64,000 bases of DNA from Flavobacterium sufflavum (GTDB lineage Bacteria; Bacteroidota; Bacteroidia; Flavobacteriales; Flavobacteriaceae), in NCBI RefSeq assembly GCF_004016525.1, contig NZ_SACJ01000013.1, positions 1-64,000 of the forward strand, read 5' to 3'. A program made the translations under genes and the position numbers. Below, piece by piece: positions 1-8,699 of the stretch (its first letter is position 1; each line of letters opens with the position of its first letter). Below the pieces are notes generated by a model. The model saw only the letters and a list, made by a program, of their open reading frames with translations. It did no database searches and was not told the DNA's origin.

Positions 1-85
1 CTCGGATGGTGAAATTGGTAGACACGCTGGACTTAAAATCCAGTGAACAGCAATGTTCGTGCGGGTTCAAGTCCCGCTCTGAGTA
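1..85 (+). tRNA. tRNA-Leu (anticodon UAA), missing first base
   Basis: Class II tRNA. The anticodon stem 27-31/39-43 encloses a 7-base loop with anticodon TAA at 34-36, reading UUA leucine codons. The long variable arm has a GAAC/GTTC stem. The T arm is GCGGG/CCCGC at 61-65/73-77, and the acceptor 3' strand is 78-84 with discriminator A85. Pairing of the acceptor stem shows that base 1 of the tRNA lies just outside the window. CCA is not encoded. Confidence 0.95.
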
Positions 86-89
86 CTAA

Positions 90-132
90 AAGCTTCAATT
101 GGCTATGCTGATTGAAGCTTTTTTTTTTTTTT
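90..132 (+). terminator. Rho-independent terminator after tRNA-Leu
   Basis: A perfect 10-bp stem (90-99 with 111-120) and an 11-base loop are followed by an unbroken T run to 132. It sits directly behind the tRNA and ends its transcript. Confidence 0.9.
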
Positions 133-149
133 GATTTAACTAAGGATTT

Positions 150-307
150 GTGTTTGCGTTAGGGATGGAAGCGGCATCCTTTTGTGAGTGTAAAGACATT
201 GTGGACTAAAATAAACGCACCCGAACAAAAGATACAGCGCACAGCCCGACCTCGTTGCTGAAGAAAACCGAATGTTTTACCAAAAAGTTCCGCAACGAGG
301 GAACGCC
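150..307 (-). ncRNA. Structured 3'-UTR element, copy A (Flavo-1-like?)
   Basis: Read on the minus strand it begins 17 bases after the stop of the GH43 gene. An outer helix pairs GCGTT at 156-160 with AACGC at 302-306. A 9-bp hairpin joins 250-258 with 292-300 and is followed by GTCGGGCT. A further arm has ACAAAAGGAT paired with ATCTTTTGT, and the element ends ATCCCTAACGCAAACAC. A second copy with the same order of motifs but different stem sequences lies at 24994-25125, so the fold rather than the stem sequence appears conserved. From memory this resembles the Flavo-1 RNA class of Flavobacteria; that name is uncertain. Confidence 0.5.
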
Positions 308-323
308 AGAATAAATATAATTT

Positions 324-1295
324 TTATTTAAATGTGTTTCCAACCCCTAAATCGGTTCGGTTGATTTTTTGTATTGTGCCGTCTTCGTTAAAAAATAGGT
401 TTTCAGCACATACCTGACGTTGTTTTTCTCCACATTCGGAGTTGTTTTCTAACCATCTGTGATAAAATAACACCCATTTTCCTTTGTATTCTACAATAGA
501 ATGATGATTATTACTTTCGCCTTCTTCATTCATAATAACTCCTTGGTATTTCCAAGGTCCTTTAGGAGATTTGGCAGTATAATAAGTTAGAATTCTGTTT
601 TCTTCAGGCATCGTATAATAGTAAATTCCGTTTCTCTTGAAAATCCAAGGTCCTTCTCTTTTAGGTTTATAACCGCCCATATCCATTTTATACATTTCGC
701 CTTTTACGCTGAGTAAATCGTCATTCATTTCGGCAACTAAATAATCTCCACCGCCATTAAAATAGATATAGCCTTTACCATCGTCATCTATAAAAAGACA
801 AGGATCATTGGCATAAGGAGTTTTCCATAAGGGTTTGCCAATGGCGTCTTTGAAAGGACCTATGGGAGAATCGCTGACTGCAATTCCAATTCCCATCCAT
901 TTGGTACTGTTTTTTGGATTTACCCGATCTTTAAAACCTGTTCCAACAGGAAAGCAAAAATAATATTTACCATTTTTATAAGCACAGTCCGGTGCCCAGG
1001 CAAAATTGTCAGCCCAGCTAAGGTCTTTGATAGAAAAAATGGCTCCGTGGTCAGTCCAATTGACTAAATCACTGGATGAAAAAGCATGCCAGTCTTTCAT
1101 AAAGAAATCGGTTTGACATTCTTCGTCATGCGAGGTGTAAACATATATTTTTCCATCTTTCCATACGTGGGCTGAAGGATCGGCAGTGAGTATTTTGCTG
1201 CCAAAGTTGAGTGGGTTTTGAGAATAATTATAGTTTGTACTTAAAATAGAAAATAGTAGTGGTGCTAAAATTGATAATCCTGTTTTTTTATTCAT
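324..1295 (-). CDS. Glycoside hydrolase family 43 (secreted xylosidase/arabinofuranosidase type)
   Basis: A 323-residue five-bladed propeller glycosidase of the GH43 type, which cleaves xylosyl or arabinosyl side chains and oligosaccharides from plant polysaccharides. An N-terminal hydrophobic signal (residues 5-24) predicts export to the periplasm or surface. The three family acids are visible: base Asp39 in TADPSAHVW, pKa-tuning Asp164 in YANDPCLF and general acid Glu214 in KREGPWIF. No SusC/SusD pair is adjacent, so this is an isolated gene rather than part of a polysaccharide utilisation locus in view. The exact substrate cannot be assigned from sequence alone. Its 3' end runs straight into the structured element at 150-307. 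Confidence 0.85.
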   Translation of the reverse strand: MNKKTGLSILAPLLFSILSTNYNYSQNPLNFGSKILTADPSAHVWKDGKIYVYTSHDEECQTDFFMKDWHAFSSSDLVNWTDHGAIFSIKDLSWADNFAWAPDCAYKNGKYYFCFPVGTGFKDRVNPKNSTKWMGIGIAVSDSPIGPFKDAIGKPLWKTPYANDPCLFIDDDGKGYIYFNGGGDYLVAEMNDDLLSVKGEMYKMDMGGYKPKREGPWIFKRNGIYYYTMPEENRILTYYTAKSPKGPWKYQGVIMNEEGESNNHHSIVEYKGKWVLFYHRWLENNSECGEKQRQVCAENLFFNEDGTIQKINRTDLGVGNTFK

Positions 1296-1360
1296 GGTTT
1301 GTGGTTGGTTTTTGTTTCTAGAATAATTTAGGGATTTGTAAATATAAAATATTTAGAACA

Positions 1361-1391
1361 AAAAAACCTTGCTTTGGTTAAGCAAGGTTTT
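1361..1391 (-). terminator. Terminator after the DUF6265-type lipoprotein gene
   Basis: A 12-bp perfect stem (1363-1374 with 1380-1391) has a 5-base loop and, read on the minus strand, a U tract. It follows the stop at 1412 and separates that gene from the GH43 gene. Confidence 0.8.
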
Positions 1392-1411
1392 GAAAATGAA
1401 CTTATTTTGAT

Positions 1412-1891
1412 TTATTTGGTTTTGACCAAAGTATATTTTTCTGAACTAGGTTTAGCAAATTGTGTCCCTGAAATTTGAGTGATTAAACTATTATTAGCTG
1501 TTTTTTTATAACTGATTTTTTGAGGATAATCGTTTTTTAGGTTTTCAAAAATCAATTCGTTTTCAACGTCTTCTTTCAGTTGAAAACGAATGGGTTTATC
1601 ATCGTTTTGTCCCTGTATAGTTGTAGTGTAAGTTAGTGTTTCTCCTTTTTGTTGTAGAATAATAGATTCGTTGTGAATGGTGTCTTTATCTTTTATAAAA
1701 AGTGATTTGGCTTTAAATGTACTGTCGTTTACTTTTTCCCAGTTTTCAGAAAGCGTGCCAAGATTGGTTTTGTTTTCCCAATTTCCGATAAGCCAATCGG
1801 CTTTTTTTATTAAATCTTTTTCAGCAGTAGCGTTTTTTTGACAGGCCGAAGCGATCAAGAGGAGTGACAGTAATGAAGCTATTTTTTGCAT
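1412..1891 (-). CDS. Lipoprotein, DUF6265-like
   Basis: A small secreted lipoprotein of about 159 residues. The chosen ATG at 1891 gives a clean lipoprotein signal ending LIASAC (Cys17); an in-frame ATG nine codons upstream would only add a polar leader. The mature part opens with WLIGNWEN, the WLxGxW-type motif I associate with the lipocalin-like DUF6265 family, and continues as alternating beta-strand sequence. Function is unknown; small-ligand binding in the periplasm is a guess from the fold. It is transcribed on its own and closed by a terminator. Confidence 0.65.
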   Translation of the reverse strand: MQKIASLLSLLLIASACQKNATAEKDLIKKADWLIGNWENKTNLGTLSENWEKVNDSTFKAKSLFIKDKDTIHNESIILQQKGETLTYTTTIQGQNDDKPIRFQLKEDVENELIFENLKNDYPQKISYKKTANNSLITQISGTQFAKPSSEKYTLVKTK

Positions 1892-2004
1892 AATTAAATT
1901 GAAGTGATTTTGTATCAAATTCAGAGTAAAATTAGTAAAAATACCAATAGGATTTCAGAATGTTATTTAGCTATTTTTAACATTCTATACCCGTTTAAAA
2001 GGCT

Positions 2005-2012
2005 TATTTTTG
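2005..2012 (+). promoter_or_regulatory. -7 box of the MFS gene promoter
   Basis: TATTTTTG fits the Bacteroidetes primary sigma -7 consensus TAnnTTTG and is followed by GCACTCC, 29 bases before the ATG at 2041. No good TTTG is present at -33. Confidence 0.55.
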
Positions 2013-2040
2013 CACTCCAAATTGAAAGGGACACAAATTA

Positions 2041-3201
2041 ATGATTTCAGATTATTTTAATAATTTACGTCAATCGCCTAAAGGGTATCGATTGGCAACA
2101 ACCGTATTTTTCTTCATTTCCGGTTTTGGATATTCCTCATGGGCATCTCGAATTCCTGCTATTAAGGCACAATTGCATTTATCGGAAGCTGAATTTGGAG
2201 CTGTTTTATTTGCTTTTCCAATTGGATTAATGTTGACGATGCCATTTACAAGGAGGATTCTGAACTTATTTAGTAGTCGTTATTGTATGTTACTGGGAGC
2301 TATTTTGTTTAATATAGTTTTAGCATTACCTGGCTTTGCGGCATATGTATGGCAGTTGGTTCTTATTCTTTTGATTTTTGGAGGTTCACGAAATATTTTG
2401 AACTTATCGATGAATGCGCAAGCGTTAGAAGTGCAACGATTGTATCCTAAATCGATTATGACCACTTTTCATGCTATTTGGAGTTTGGCCGGATTTGCAG
2501 GTGCCGGTTTGGGCTATGTTATGGTAACACAGCATATTGATCCATCCTACCATTTACTGGGCATTGGTGTGGCTATGCTAGCGGTGGTGAGTTGTTTTTA
2601 TCCGTTAACTATAGAGAGTGAACCTTCAAAGGAGCAAAGTAAGTTTTTTTCGATGCCCGATAAGAATCTGTTGAAGTTTGCCATTATTTGTTTTGTATCG
2701 ATGGCTTGCGAAAACACTATGTACGATTGGAGTGGAATTTATTTTCAGAATGTATTACATGCTTCTCAGAAGATTACAACTGCGGCTTTTGTCTTTTTTA
2801 TGACAGCAGTTACTCTGGGGCGTTTTTTAGGGGATTATGTAGTGATGCGTTTTGGAATCAAAAAGATATTGTTTTACAGTGCCGTAATGATTAGCGTTGG
2901 ATTTTTAATTTGTTTTCTTTTACCTTTTATTATTCCAACTATTATAGGTTTTGTGTTGATAGGAATCGGAGTTTCTTGTACTGTCCCATTAGTATTTAGC
3001 ATAGCAGGAAGGTCTAAAAGTTTGAGTAGCGGTTCGGCATTGACTTCGATATCTACTATTGGATATCTTGGTTTTTTAGTGGTTCCGCCGATGGTTGGGT
3101 TTATTTCGGAAGCTTTGAGTATGAAATGGGCTTTTTTAATTATGGCTTTTTTAGGTGGAATTATGATTTTTATGGTAAATAAAATTTCGGAAGAGAATTA
3201 A
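2041..3201 (+). CDS. MFS transporter, YbjJ/fucose-permease-like
   Basis: A 386-residue inner-membrane protein with about twelve hydrophobic segments, typical of major facilitator transporters. The early segment GYSSWASRIPAIK and the mid-protein YDWSGIYF stretch resemble the YbjJ-type branch (loosely related to sugar permeases) used for uptake or efflux of small solutes. No substrate can be deduced, and no metabolic partner gene is adjacent. It is monocistronic: its own promoter box lies upstream, and prfA behind it has a separate one. Confidence 0.75.
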   Translation: MISDYFNNLRQSPKGYRLATTVFFFISGFGYSSWASRIPAIKAQLHLSEAEFGAVLFAFPIGLMLTMPFTRRILNLFSSRYCMLLGAILFNIVLALPGFAAYVWQLVLILLIFGGSRNILNLSMNAQALEVQRLYPKSIMTTFHAIWSLAGFAGAGLGYVMVTQHIDPSYHLLGIGVAMLAVVSCFYPLTIESEPSKEQSKFFSMPDKNLLKFAIICFVSMACENTMYDWSGIYFQNVLHASQKITTAAFVFFMTAVTLGRFLGDYVVMRFGIKKILFYSAVMISVGFLICFLLPFIIPTIIGFVLIGIGVSCTVPLVFSIAGRSKSLSSGSALTSISTIGYLGFLVVPPMVGFISEALSMKWAFLIMAFLGGIMIFMVNKISEEN

Positions 3202-3228
3202 TTTTTATTAAAATGGATTTTTAGCGCT

Positions 3229-3273
3229 GAGCTATCAGTCGACAGCAGGTCCCGATAGCTATCGGGATAGCTC
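3229..3273. repeat. Nested palindrome between MFS gene and prfA
   Basis: An 18-bp perfect palindrome, TCCCGATAGCTATCGGGA (3250-3267), is enclosed by a second inverted pair GAGCTATC (3229-3236) and GATAGCTC (3266-3273). There is no T run, so it is not a standard terminator. It looks like a small dispersed intergenic palindrome. Confidence 0.6.
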
Positions 3274-3319
3274 CTGAAAAAATCTGAAATATGGATTCTT
3301 AAATGTGCAATCTTTTTTG

Positions 3320-3327
3320 TATTTTTG
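3320..3327 (+). promoter_or_regulatory. -7 box of prfA promoter
   Basis: TATTTTTG followed by GCACTCC, nearly identical to the box before the MFS gene. It fixes transcription start near 3334 and therefore rules out the upstream in-frame ATG at 3305 as the prfA start. Confidence 0.6.
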
Positions 3328-3352
3328 CACTCCAATTATAAGGACTACAACT

Positions 3353-4429
3353 ATGTTAGACAGACTTCAAATAGTAAAACAACGTTTTGACGAGATTTCG
3401 GATTTAATTATCCAACCGGATGTTATTGCCGATCAAAAACGTTATGTGCAGTTGAATAAAGAATATAAAGATCTTAAGGCTTTGGCTGAAAAAAGAGATG
3501 AATATGTTCTTTTGATGGCTAATATTGACGAAGCAAACGAAATTATTGCTGACGGAAGTGATGCAGACATGACCGAAATGGCTAAAATGCAATTGGATGA
3601 AGCTAAAGAAAGATTGCCTATTCTTGAGGAAGAAATTAAATTTATGTTGATTCCTAAAGATCCTGAAGACGCTAAAAATGTTATGGTGGAAGTTCGTGCC
3701 GGAACTGGTGGAGATGAAGCGAGTATTTTTGCAGGAGATTTGTTTAGAATGTATACTAAATATTGTGAAAGCCGTGGTTGGAGAACATCGGTTGTGGATA
3801 TGAACGAGGGTACTTCAGGTGGATTTAAAGAGATTATTTTTGAAGTAACAGGTGAGGATGTTTATGGAACTTTGAAGTTTGAAGCTGGAGTTCACCGTGT
3901 ACAACGTGTTCCTCAAACAGAAACGCAAGGACGTGTACATACATCGGCTGCGACGGTTATGGTTTTACCGGAGGCTGAGGAGTTTGATGTTCAAATTGAT
4001 ATGAATGATGTACGTGTGGATTTTTTCTGTTCGTCAGGACCTGGAGGACAATCGGTAAATACGACTAAATCGGCGGTGCGTTTGACACACATTCCTACCG
4101 GATTAGTGGCGCAATGTCAGGATCAGAAATCACAACACAAGAATAAAGATAAGGCTTTAAATGTATTGCGTTCTCGTTTATATGAAATGGAATTAGCTAA
4201 AAAAGAAGCTGAAGATGCTACTAAAAGAACTTCTCAGGTAAGTTCCGGAGACCGTTCGGCAAAAATCAGAACTTATAATTATGCCCAAGGTCGTGTAACT
4301 GATCATAGAATTGGATTGACTTTGTATGATTTAGGAAATATCATGAATGGTGATATTCAGAAGATTGTAGATGAGTTACAGCTAGTTAACAATACAGAAA
4401 AACTAAAAGAAGCCAGCGAAGTTTTCTAA
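3353..4429 (+). CDS. prfA: Peptide chain release factor 1
   Basis: Class I release factor that recognises UAA and UAG and triggers peptidyl-tRNA hydrolysis on the ribosome. The GGQ catalytic motif is in SSGPGGQSVNTTKSAVR, and the protein is about 358 residues, normal for RF1. The ATG at 3353 is preferred over 3305 because the -7 promoter box (3320-3327) lies between them, an AAGG sequence precedes it, and the shorter form begins MLDRLQIVK as in relatives. It is monocistronic with a strong terminator at 4491-4532. Confidence 0.95.
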   Translation: MLDRLQIVKQRFDEISDLIIQPDVIADQKRYVQLNKEYKDLKALAEKRDEYVLLMANIDEANEIIADGSDADMTEMAKMQLDEAKERLPILEEEIKFMLIPKDPEDAKNVMVEVRAGTGGDEASIFAGDLFRMYTKYCESRGWRTSVVDMNEGTSGGFKEIIFEVTGEDVYGTLKFEAGVHRVQRVPQTETQGRVHTSAATVMVLPEAEEFDVQIDMNDVRVDFFCSSGPGGQSVNTTKSAVRLTHIPTGLVAQCQDQKSQHKNKDKALNVLRSRLYEMELAKKEAEDATKRTSQVSSGDRSAKIRTYNYAQGRVTDHRIGLTLYDLGNIMNGDIQKIVDELQLVNNTEKLKEASEVF

Positions 4430-4490
4430 TGGTTAACTTAAGATTATTTGTTAAGAAAAACATAATTTTTTTAATGATATTAATAAGAAA

Positions 4491-4532
4491 AAGCACTTAA
4501 TTTGCGTTATCAAATTAAGTGCTTTTTTTTTT
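4491..4532 (+). terminator. Terminator after prfA
   Basis: A 13-bp perfect stem (4491-4503 with 4512-4524) is followed by a run of ten T residues ending at 4532. Confidence 0.9.
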
Positions 4533-4564
4533 GCCCCCAATTTATTAACTAAATGATATTAATT

Positions 4565-6718
4565 ATGAAAAAGAGAGTTTTTCTTTCGTTGTTTGCTTTT
4601 GCAAGTTTTTGCTCGGCAAATGCCCAGTCTTATTTAGGATATATTCCTGATAATTATGCTGGAGTTCAAGGTGTTTTGTATAATCCTGCATCTATAGCTG
4701 ATTCTCGTTTTAAAGCAGATATTAATTTGTTCTCCATAAGTTCTTCTGTAGGAAATGATTTGTATGGAGTAAAGATTTTTGACGTTTTTAAAAGCGGATA
4801 TGATTTTGATTTAGAAGCTAAAAAGAATTTTAGCAATGCCAATAATGCTGTATTCAATATAGACGCTATGGGACCATCGTTTATGTTTAATATTGCTCCA
4901 AAGCATACCTTAGCAGTATTTACAAGAGCCAGAGCTTTTCTTAATGTTATTGATGTAAACGGAAAAGTAATTAATGATATAACTAAAGATAATTCTACAA
5001 GTTTTCCTTCTGCTACAGTAGGAAGTGCGAACGCAGTGGGTAATTCATGGGGTGAGTTAGGTATTTCTTATGCTGCAGTTTTATACCAAAAAGGGCAGCA
5101 TTTCTTAAAAGGAGGTATTACAGCAAAGTATTTACAAGGAGTTGCTAATTACCATTTGCAAGCTACTGGAGTTACAATGGCATACAATGAAAATCTAATT
5201 TTACCACAAAATAGTACATATACTACTACTGGTTCAGTTGTTTATGGTTCAAGTCAGGATTTTGCAGCTAATTCAGATTTAGATATTGATTCAAAATCAA
5301 AAGGTTTTGGAGTAGATTTAGGATTAGTTTACGAATGGAGACCTGAATATACTGCTGATAGAGCGGATATTAATGATTTAAAAGAAGTAAATAAATACAA
5401 ACTGCGTTTTGGTTTGTCTCTTACCGATTTAGGTTCTGTGAAATATGATAAAGGTGTGCGAAATAATTATAATTTGAATAAGACAATTACTCAAGCTAAT
5501 TATGATAGTGCAGACAACTTTGATGAATTTTTGAAAAATAATTACCCTAATACTGTAGTAAATGGTGATGTAAAGTCATATTTACCAACGGCTTTACATG
5601 CTGATGTAGACTGGAATATCCATAATAAATTCTATTTGAATACGAATGTTGATTTAGGTGTAGTAAGCAAAACAAAATTAAACCAAAACAGTATTGCTAA
5701 CCGTGTGAGTATAACTCCTCGTTACGAATCAAAATGGTTTAGCGCATATGTGCCATTGTCTTATATGGATTACAGTAAACAGGCTCAAGTAGGTTTGGGG
5801 CTAAGAACAGGAGTGTTTTTTATTGGATCTGGTTCAATCATTTCAAATGTTGTTTCAAAAAGTTCAAGAGCTGCTGATTTTCATTTAGGAATGAAAATCC
5901 CTTTTTATCAAAAAAAGGCAAAAGATCAAGACGGAGACGGTATCTTGGATAAAGATGATGCATGTCCGGAAGTTGCCGGTCCTGTTGAAAATAAAGGATG
6001 TCCATGGGGAGATAAAGACAATGATGGTATATTAGATAAAGACGATAAATGTCCAGATGTTGCAGGTCCTGCTGCAAATAAAGGATGTCCATGGGGAGAT
6101 AAAGACAAAGATGGTGTTTTAGACAAGGATGATAAATGTCCGGATGTTGCTGGTCCAGCTGAAAACGCAGGTTGTCCATGGGGAGACAAAGATAACGATG
6201 GTGTTTTAGATAAAGAAGACAAATGTCCTACTGTTGCCGGTCCAAAAGAAAACGCAGGTTGTCCTTGGTTAGATACTGATGGAGATGGTGTTTTAGATAA
6301 GGATGATAAATGTCCTAAAGTAAAAGGAACTCTTGCTAATGGAGGTTGTCCGGAAGTAACTAAAGAAGTAATTAAAAAATTAAACGATTATTCTAAATCT
6401 GTTTTATTTGATTCTTCTAAAGCTACAATTAAAGCGGAATCAAACAGTAAATTAGAAGAAATTGTAAAAGTGATGAACGAATACAATAATGCTAATTTTA
6501 AATTAGAAGGTCATACTGATAGTACAGGTAGTGCGGCTAAAAATCTTCAATTATCAAAAGACAGAGCTGCAGCAGTTAAAAATTATTTGATTGCTAAAGG
6601 TATTAGTGCTGACAGACTTTCATCAGAAGGTTATGGTATTACTAAGCCAATTGCTTCTAATAAAACAGTAGCAGGAAGAACTGAAAACCGTAGAGTAGAA
6701 ATTATTCTGGTAAAATAG
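4565..6718 (+). CDS. OmpA-family outer membrane protein with TSP type-3 repeats
   Basis: A 717-residue outer-membrane protein. After a signal peptide ending SANAQS comes a large N-terminal beta-rich part (to about residue 455) resembling the DUF5723 barrel. Five acidic calcium-binding-type repeats of 29 residues (DxDxDGxxDxxDxCP...GCPWG) follow, and then an OmpA C-terminal peptidoglycan-binding domain containing LEGHTDSTG and the NRRVE motif. It likely ties the outer membrane to the cell wall. The ATG at 4565 (MKKRV) is chosen over 4553 because it starts the signal peptide cleanly. It stands alone between two terminators. Confidence 0.85.
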   Translation: MKKRVFLSLFAFASFCSANAQSYLGYIPDNYAGVQGVLYNPASIADSRFKADINLFSISSSVGNDLYGVKIFDVFKSGYDFDLEAKKNFSNANNAVFNIDAMGPSFMFNIAPKHTLAVFTRARAFLNVIDVNGKVINDITKDNSTSFPSATVGSANAVGNSWGELGISYAAVLYQKGQHFLKGGITAKYLQGVANYHLQATGVTMAYNENLILPQNSTYTTTGSVVYGSSQDFAANSDLDIDSKSKGFGVDLGLVYEWRPEYTADRADINDLKEVNKYKLRFGLSLTDLGSVKYDKGVRNNYNLNKTITQANYDSADNFDEFLKNNYPNTVVNGDVKSYLPTALHADVDWNIHNKFYLNTNVDLGVVSKTKLNQNSIANRVSITPRYESKWFSAYVPLSYMDYSKQAQVGLGLRTGVFFIGSGSIISNVVSKSSRAADFHLGMKIPFYQKKAKDQDGDGILDKDDACPEVAGPVENKGCPWGDKDNDGILDKDDKCPDVAGPAANKGCPWGDKDKDGVLDKDDKCPDVAGPAENAGCPWGDKDNDGVLDKEDKCPTVAGPKENAGCPWLDTDGDGVLDKDDKCPKVKGTLANGGCPEVTKEVIKKLNDYSKSVLFDSSKATIKAESNSKLEEIVKVMNEYNNANFKLEGHTDSTGSAAKNLQLSKDRAAAVKNYLIAKGISADRLSSEGYGITKPIASNKTVAGRTENRRVEIILVK
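5929..6360 (+). repeat. Tandem 87-bp repeats encoding TSP3 units
   Basis: Five direct repeats with an 87-bp period inside the OmpA-family gene encode Asp-rich calcium-loop units with a conserved Cys-Pro pair. Internal repeats of this kind can change in copy number by recombination. Confidence 0.8.
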
Positions 6719-6736
6719 TTCAGTTATTTGAGATAA

Positions 6737-6764
6737 AAAAATGAGACTTTCGGGTCTCATTTTT
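6737..6764 (+). terminator. Terminator after OmpA-family gene
   Basis: An 11-bp stem (6737-6747 with 6754-6764) has a 6-base loop; A and T runs on the two sides make it usable from both strands. Confidence 0.8.
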
Positions 6765-6780
6765 GTTAAAATACTATTTA

Positions 6781-6820
6781 AAAAAGCTTCCTTTTTCAAA
6801 TGAATAGAGGAAGCTTTTTT
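6781..6820 (-). terminator. Terminator serving the minus-strand barrel gene
   Basis: A 12-bp perfect stem (6781-6792 with 6808-6819) has flanking A/T runs and lies immediately behind the stop at 6827. It may also back up the neighbouring terminator on the plus strand. Confidence 0.8.
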
Positions 6821-6826
6821 GTTGTT

Positions 6827-7363
6827 TTAAAGTTTGAATCCGTAAGCAAGTCTCAAAGCAACTTGACCTAATCCGTTATCGGGAGTGTTATTTCTCAATG
6901 TTGGGAAATCAGGCAGGTATTCGTAGCGTACACTTACATCTATATATTTTGTGGCATAACCAATACTGGGACTTAATAATAAAGAGGTTTTGTTGTAACC
7001 ATTAGTTACAGGGAAAGCGGCACCGGCTTCTCCCATCAAATAGAATTTGTCTTTTAAAACAAAAGCTTTAAAACCTAGTTTGGCAGGGATATATCCTAAA
7101 TCGTTATCATCTCCTTTCGCAAAAAGATTACTAAATCCAGTGGTTGCGGTAAGAGAATATCTTTTTGATAAATCATATTGTAAACGAACATCACCTCCTA
7201 CATTTAAATTATAAGGGTCTTCAAAAGGATATCCAACTGATGCACCAATTCCCAGTTTAAATTTTTGTTCGTAGGTATCACCAGAGATATCTTGAGCCAT
7301 AGCTTTTGTTGTACCTAAAATTACTAAAGCCAGTATTGCTAAAATTTTGATTGCATTTTTCAT
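6827..7363 (-). CDS. Outer-membrane beta-barrel protein
   Basis: A 178-residue porin-like small barrel: signal peptide ending KAMAQ, then alternating amphipathic strands (for example VRLQYDLSKRYSLTATTGF) ending with a hydrophobic last strand ALRLAYGFKL. This pattern fits an OmpW/OmpX-sized eight-stranded barrel. No specific function can be given. It precedes a minus-strand group of small membrane and stress-type genes (YtxH, lmo0937-like) but is separated from YtxH by about 60 bases. Confidence 0.75.
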   Translation of the reverse strand: MKNAIKILAILALVILGTTKAMAQDISGDTYEQKFKLGIGASVGYPFEDPYNLNVGGDVRLQYDLSKRYSLTATTGFSNLFAKGDDNDLGYIPAKLGFKAFVLKDKFYLMGEAGAAFPVTNGYNKTSLLLSPSIGYATKYIDVSVRYEYLPDFPTLRNNTPDNGLGQVALRLAYGFKL

Positions 7364-7424
7364 AATTATCGTATTTTGGGGTCTACTTTTTTTTGAAAAT
7401 GATTACCGTTTAGAATGAAACAAG

Positions 7425-7691
7425 CTAATTTCTCGTAGTTGTTTCATTTTCTATTTTTGCTTTTCCATTGTGAAAAAATTCATGGGCATTATGAGAAACC
7501 GATTCGTATTTCTTATCTATTTTTTGAATCAGCTTATCAAAGTCTTCTTTCATGTGGTCTTTGAATTCTCTTGATTTGTCTTTAATTTTTCTTCTGGTTT
7601 TTCTTCCACTTTGTGGTGCAAATAAGATGCCTAAGGCAGCTCCTGTTACTAATCCACCAATTAATCCTAATACTACTTTGTTCGTTTTCAT
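7425..7691 (-). CDS. YtxH domain protein
   Basis: An 88-residue protein with one N-terminal membrane helix (VVLGLIGGLVTGAALGILFAP) followed by the typical QSGRKTRRKIKDKS and a charged coiled tail. YtxH proteins belong to general stress regulons in Firmicutes, and flavobacteria often have one next to small hydrophobic stress proteins, as here. It was likely co-transcribed with the 50-residue membrane protein at 7718-7870. Molecular function is unknown; an envelope stress role is inference from family and neighbours. Confidence 0.85.
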   Translation of the reverse strand: MKTNKVVLGLIGGLVTGAALGILFAPQSGRKTRRKIKDKSREFKDHMKEDFDKLIQKIDKKYESVSHNAHEFFHNGKAKIENETTTRN

Positions 7692-7717
7692 GATTGTATT
7701 TATTTAAAGGTTATTAA

Positions 7718-7870
7718 TTAAAGTTGTTTTCCACTAATAATTCGCATGAGTACAGCAATGATTGCAATTATCAATAAGATGTGTATCAGGCTTCCAATGC
7801 TGTAAATGAAAAATCCTAAAGCCCAAAATATTACTAATAATATGGCCGCTAGATAGAGTATATTTCCCAT
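7718..7870 (-). CDS. lmo0937-family small membrane protein (50 aa)
   Basis: A 50-codon gene below usual ORF-length cut-offs. The product starts MGNILYLAAILLVIFWALGF and consists of two hydrophobic segments (residues 4-22 and 28-46) joined by YSIGSLIH and ending in a short basic tail. This order matches the lmo0937-type membrane proteins seen beside YtxH and general stress genes. It ends 27 bases before the YtxH start, so the two probably form one transcript. The function is unknown. Confidence 0.75.
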   Translation of the reverse strand: MGNILYLAAILLVIFWALGFFIYSIGSLIHILLIIAIIAVLMRIISGKQL

Positions 7871-8023
7871 GATTATATTTTTTAGATTAAATATTTAGAG
7901 TTTGAAACTAATAGATTTGGGAGTAGTTTTAGACTATATTGCAAAGTTGCAACATGTTTATATTAAATGTGTTACATGATAATTTGATACTTTTATACAA
8001 TTTCCATTTTAGCTTATGAATAC

Positions 8024-8053
8024 AAAAAAAAAACACCTTGAGAAAGGTGTTTT
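8024..8053 (-). terminator. Terminator after the 8085-8615 lipoprotein gene
   Basis: A 10-bp perfect stem (8030-8039 with 8044-8053) and 4-base loop are followed on the minus strand by a long U tract. It ends the AraC-regulator-kinase-lipoprotein block. Confidence 0.85.
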
Positions 8054-8084
8054 GCTAATTTTTAAGCTGTATGTAAAAGAAAGT

Positions 8085-8615
8085 TTATCCTTGCGTTTTT
8101 AGTTCTTTTTGAATAACGGATATGTTATTTTGAATGTTTGTAATGCTTTCTGTAGCTAATACTTTCAAAGCAATATTTTGAGTAGTTATAGCTATGTTTT
8201 TGTAATATTCTAATTCGGCAAGGAGTAAATCAGTGGTTTTTTTTAGATACAAATAGGTGTTGGCTTCACTTATAAAAAGCTTTAAAGGTTTAGTGTCATA
8301 TAATGTACTGGGGATGATGATGAAGTTGTCTTTTGCAATTTTTTTAATTTTATTTTTAAGTTCAATATGATCGCTTTCGATTTTTTGAAAAACAGTTCTG
8401 GTACTGTTTTCCATTTCTCTTTCTCTTGCTTTTTGCGTAATGGCAACTACCTTAAGATTTGATTCGGCAATTTCAATCAAGACTTGGGCATCTACTTTAG
8501 TATTAATAATACTTTTTTTGTCTTTATTTTTTTTCTCACAGGATGTTAAAATCAAGCAACTGATGGAAAACAGTATAAAGAATAAAATAGTTTTATATCT
8601 TTTTATAGTGCTCAT
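8085..8615 (-). CDS. Lipoprotein, DUF4142-like
   Basis: A roughly 176-residue lipoprotein with signal LILTSC (Cys26) when started at the ATG at 8615; the longer frame start at 8651 would put a polar leader before the signal. The mature region is nearly all helical. The pattern SDHIELKNKIKKIAKDNFI..P resembles the DUF4142 ferritin-like helical bundle, where a conserved DH pair is followed by K-N; the similarity is partial. It lies downstream of a histidine kinase, regulator and AraC gene on the same strand and may be a sensor accessory or target. Confidence 0.55.
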   Translation of the reverse strand: MSTIKRYKTILFFILFSISCLILTSCEKKNKDKKSIINTKVDAQVLIEIAESNLKVVAITQKAREREMENSTRTVFQKIESDHIELKNKIKKIAKDNFIIIPSTLYDTKPLKLFISEANTYLYLKKTTDLLLAELEYYKNIAITTQNIALKVLATESITNIQNNISVIQKELKTQG

Positions 8616-8699
8616 TAGGTTTGTTTTATGCGAAATTAAATAAAATAACATCTGTTTTGGTTATATGATTTTTTAATAATATTATATAATTGCAATTGG

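Noticed and set aside
1..132. tRNA-Leu as integration site of a mobile element
   Set aside because: No integrase, no direct repeat of the tRNA 3' end and no foreign gene block follows in the window.
3229..3273. Terminator for the MFS gene
   Set aside because: Strong palindrome but no T run on either side; kept only as a repeat.
5838..6222. Two antisense frames under the TSP3 repeats
   Set aside because: Periodic translations produced by the 87-bp repeats on the opposite strand; the OmpA-family gene accounts for the sequence.
5929..6360. CRISPR-like spaced repeats
   Set aside because: Repeats are coding, contiguous and in frame with calcium-loop motifs; no leader or cas genes.
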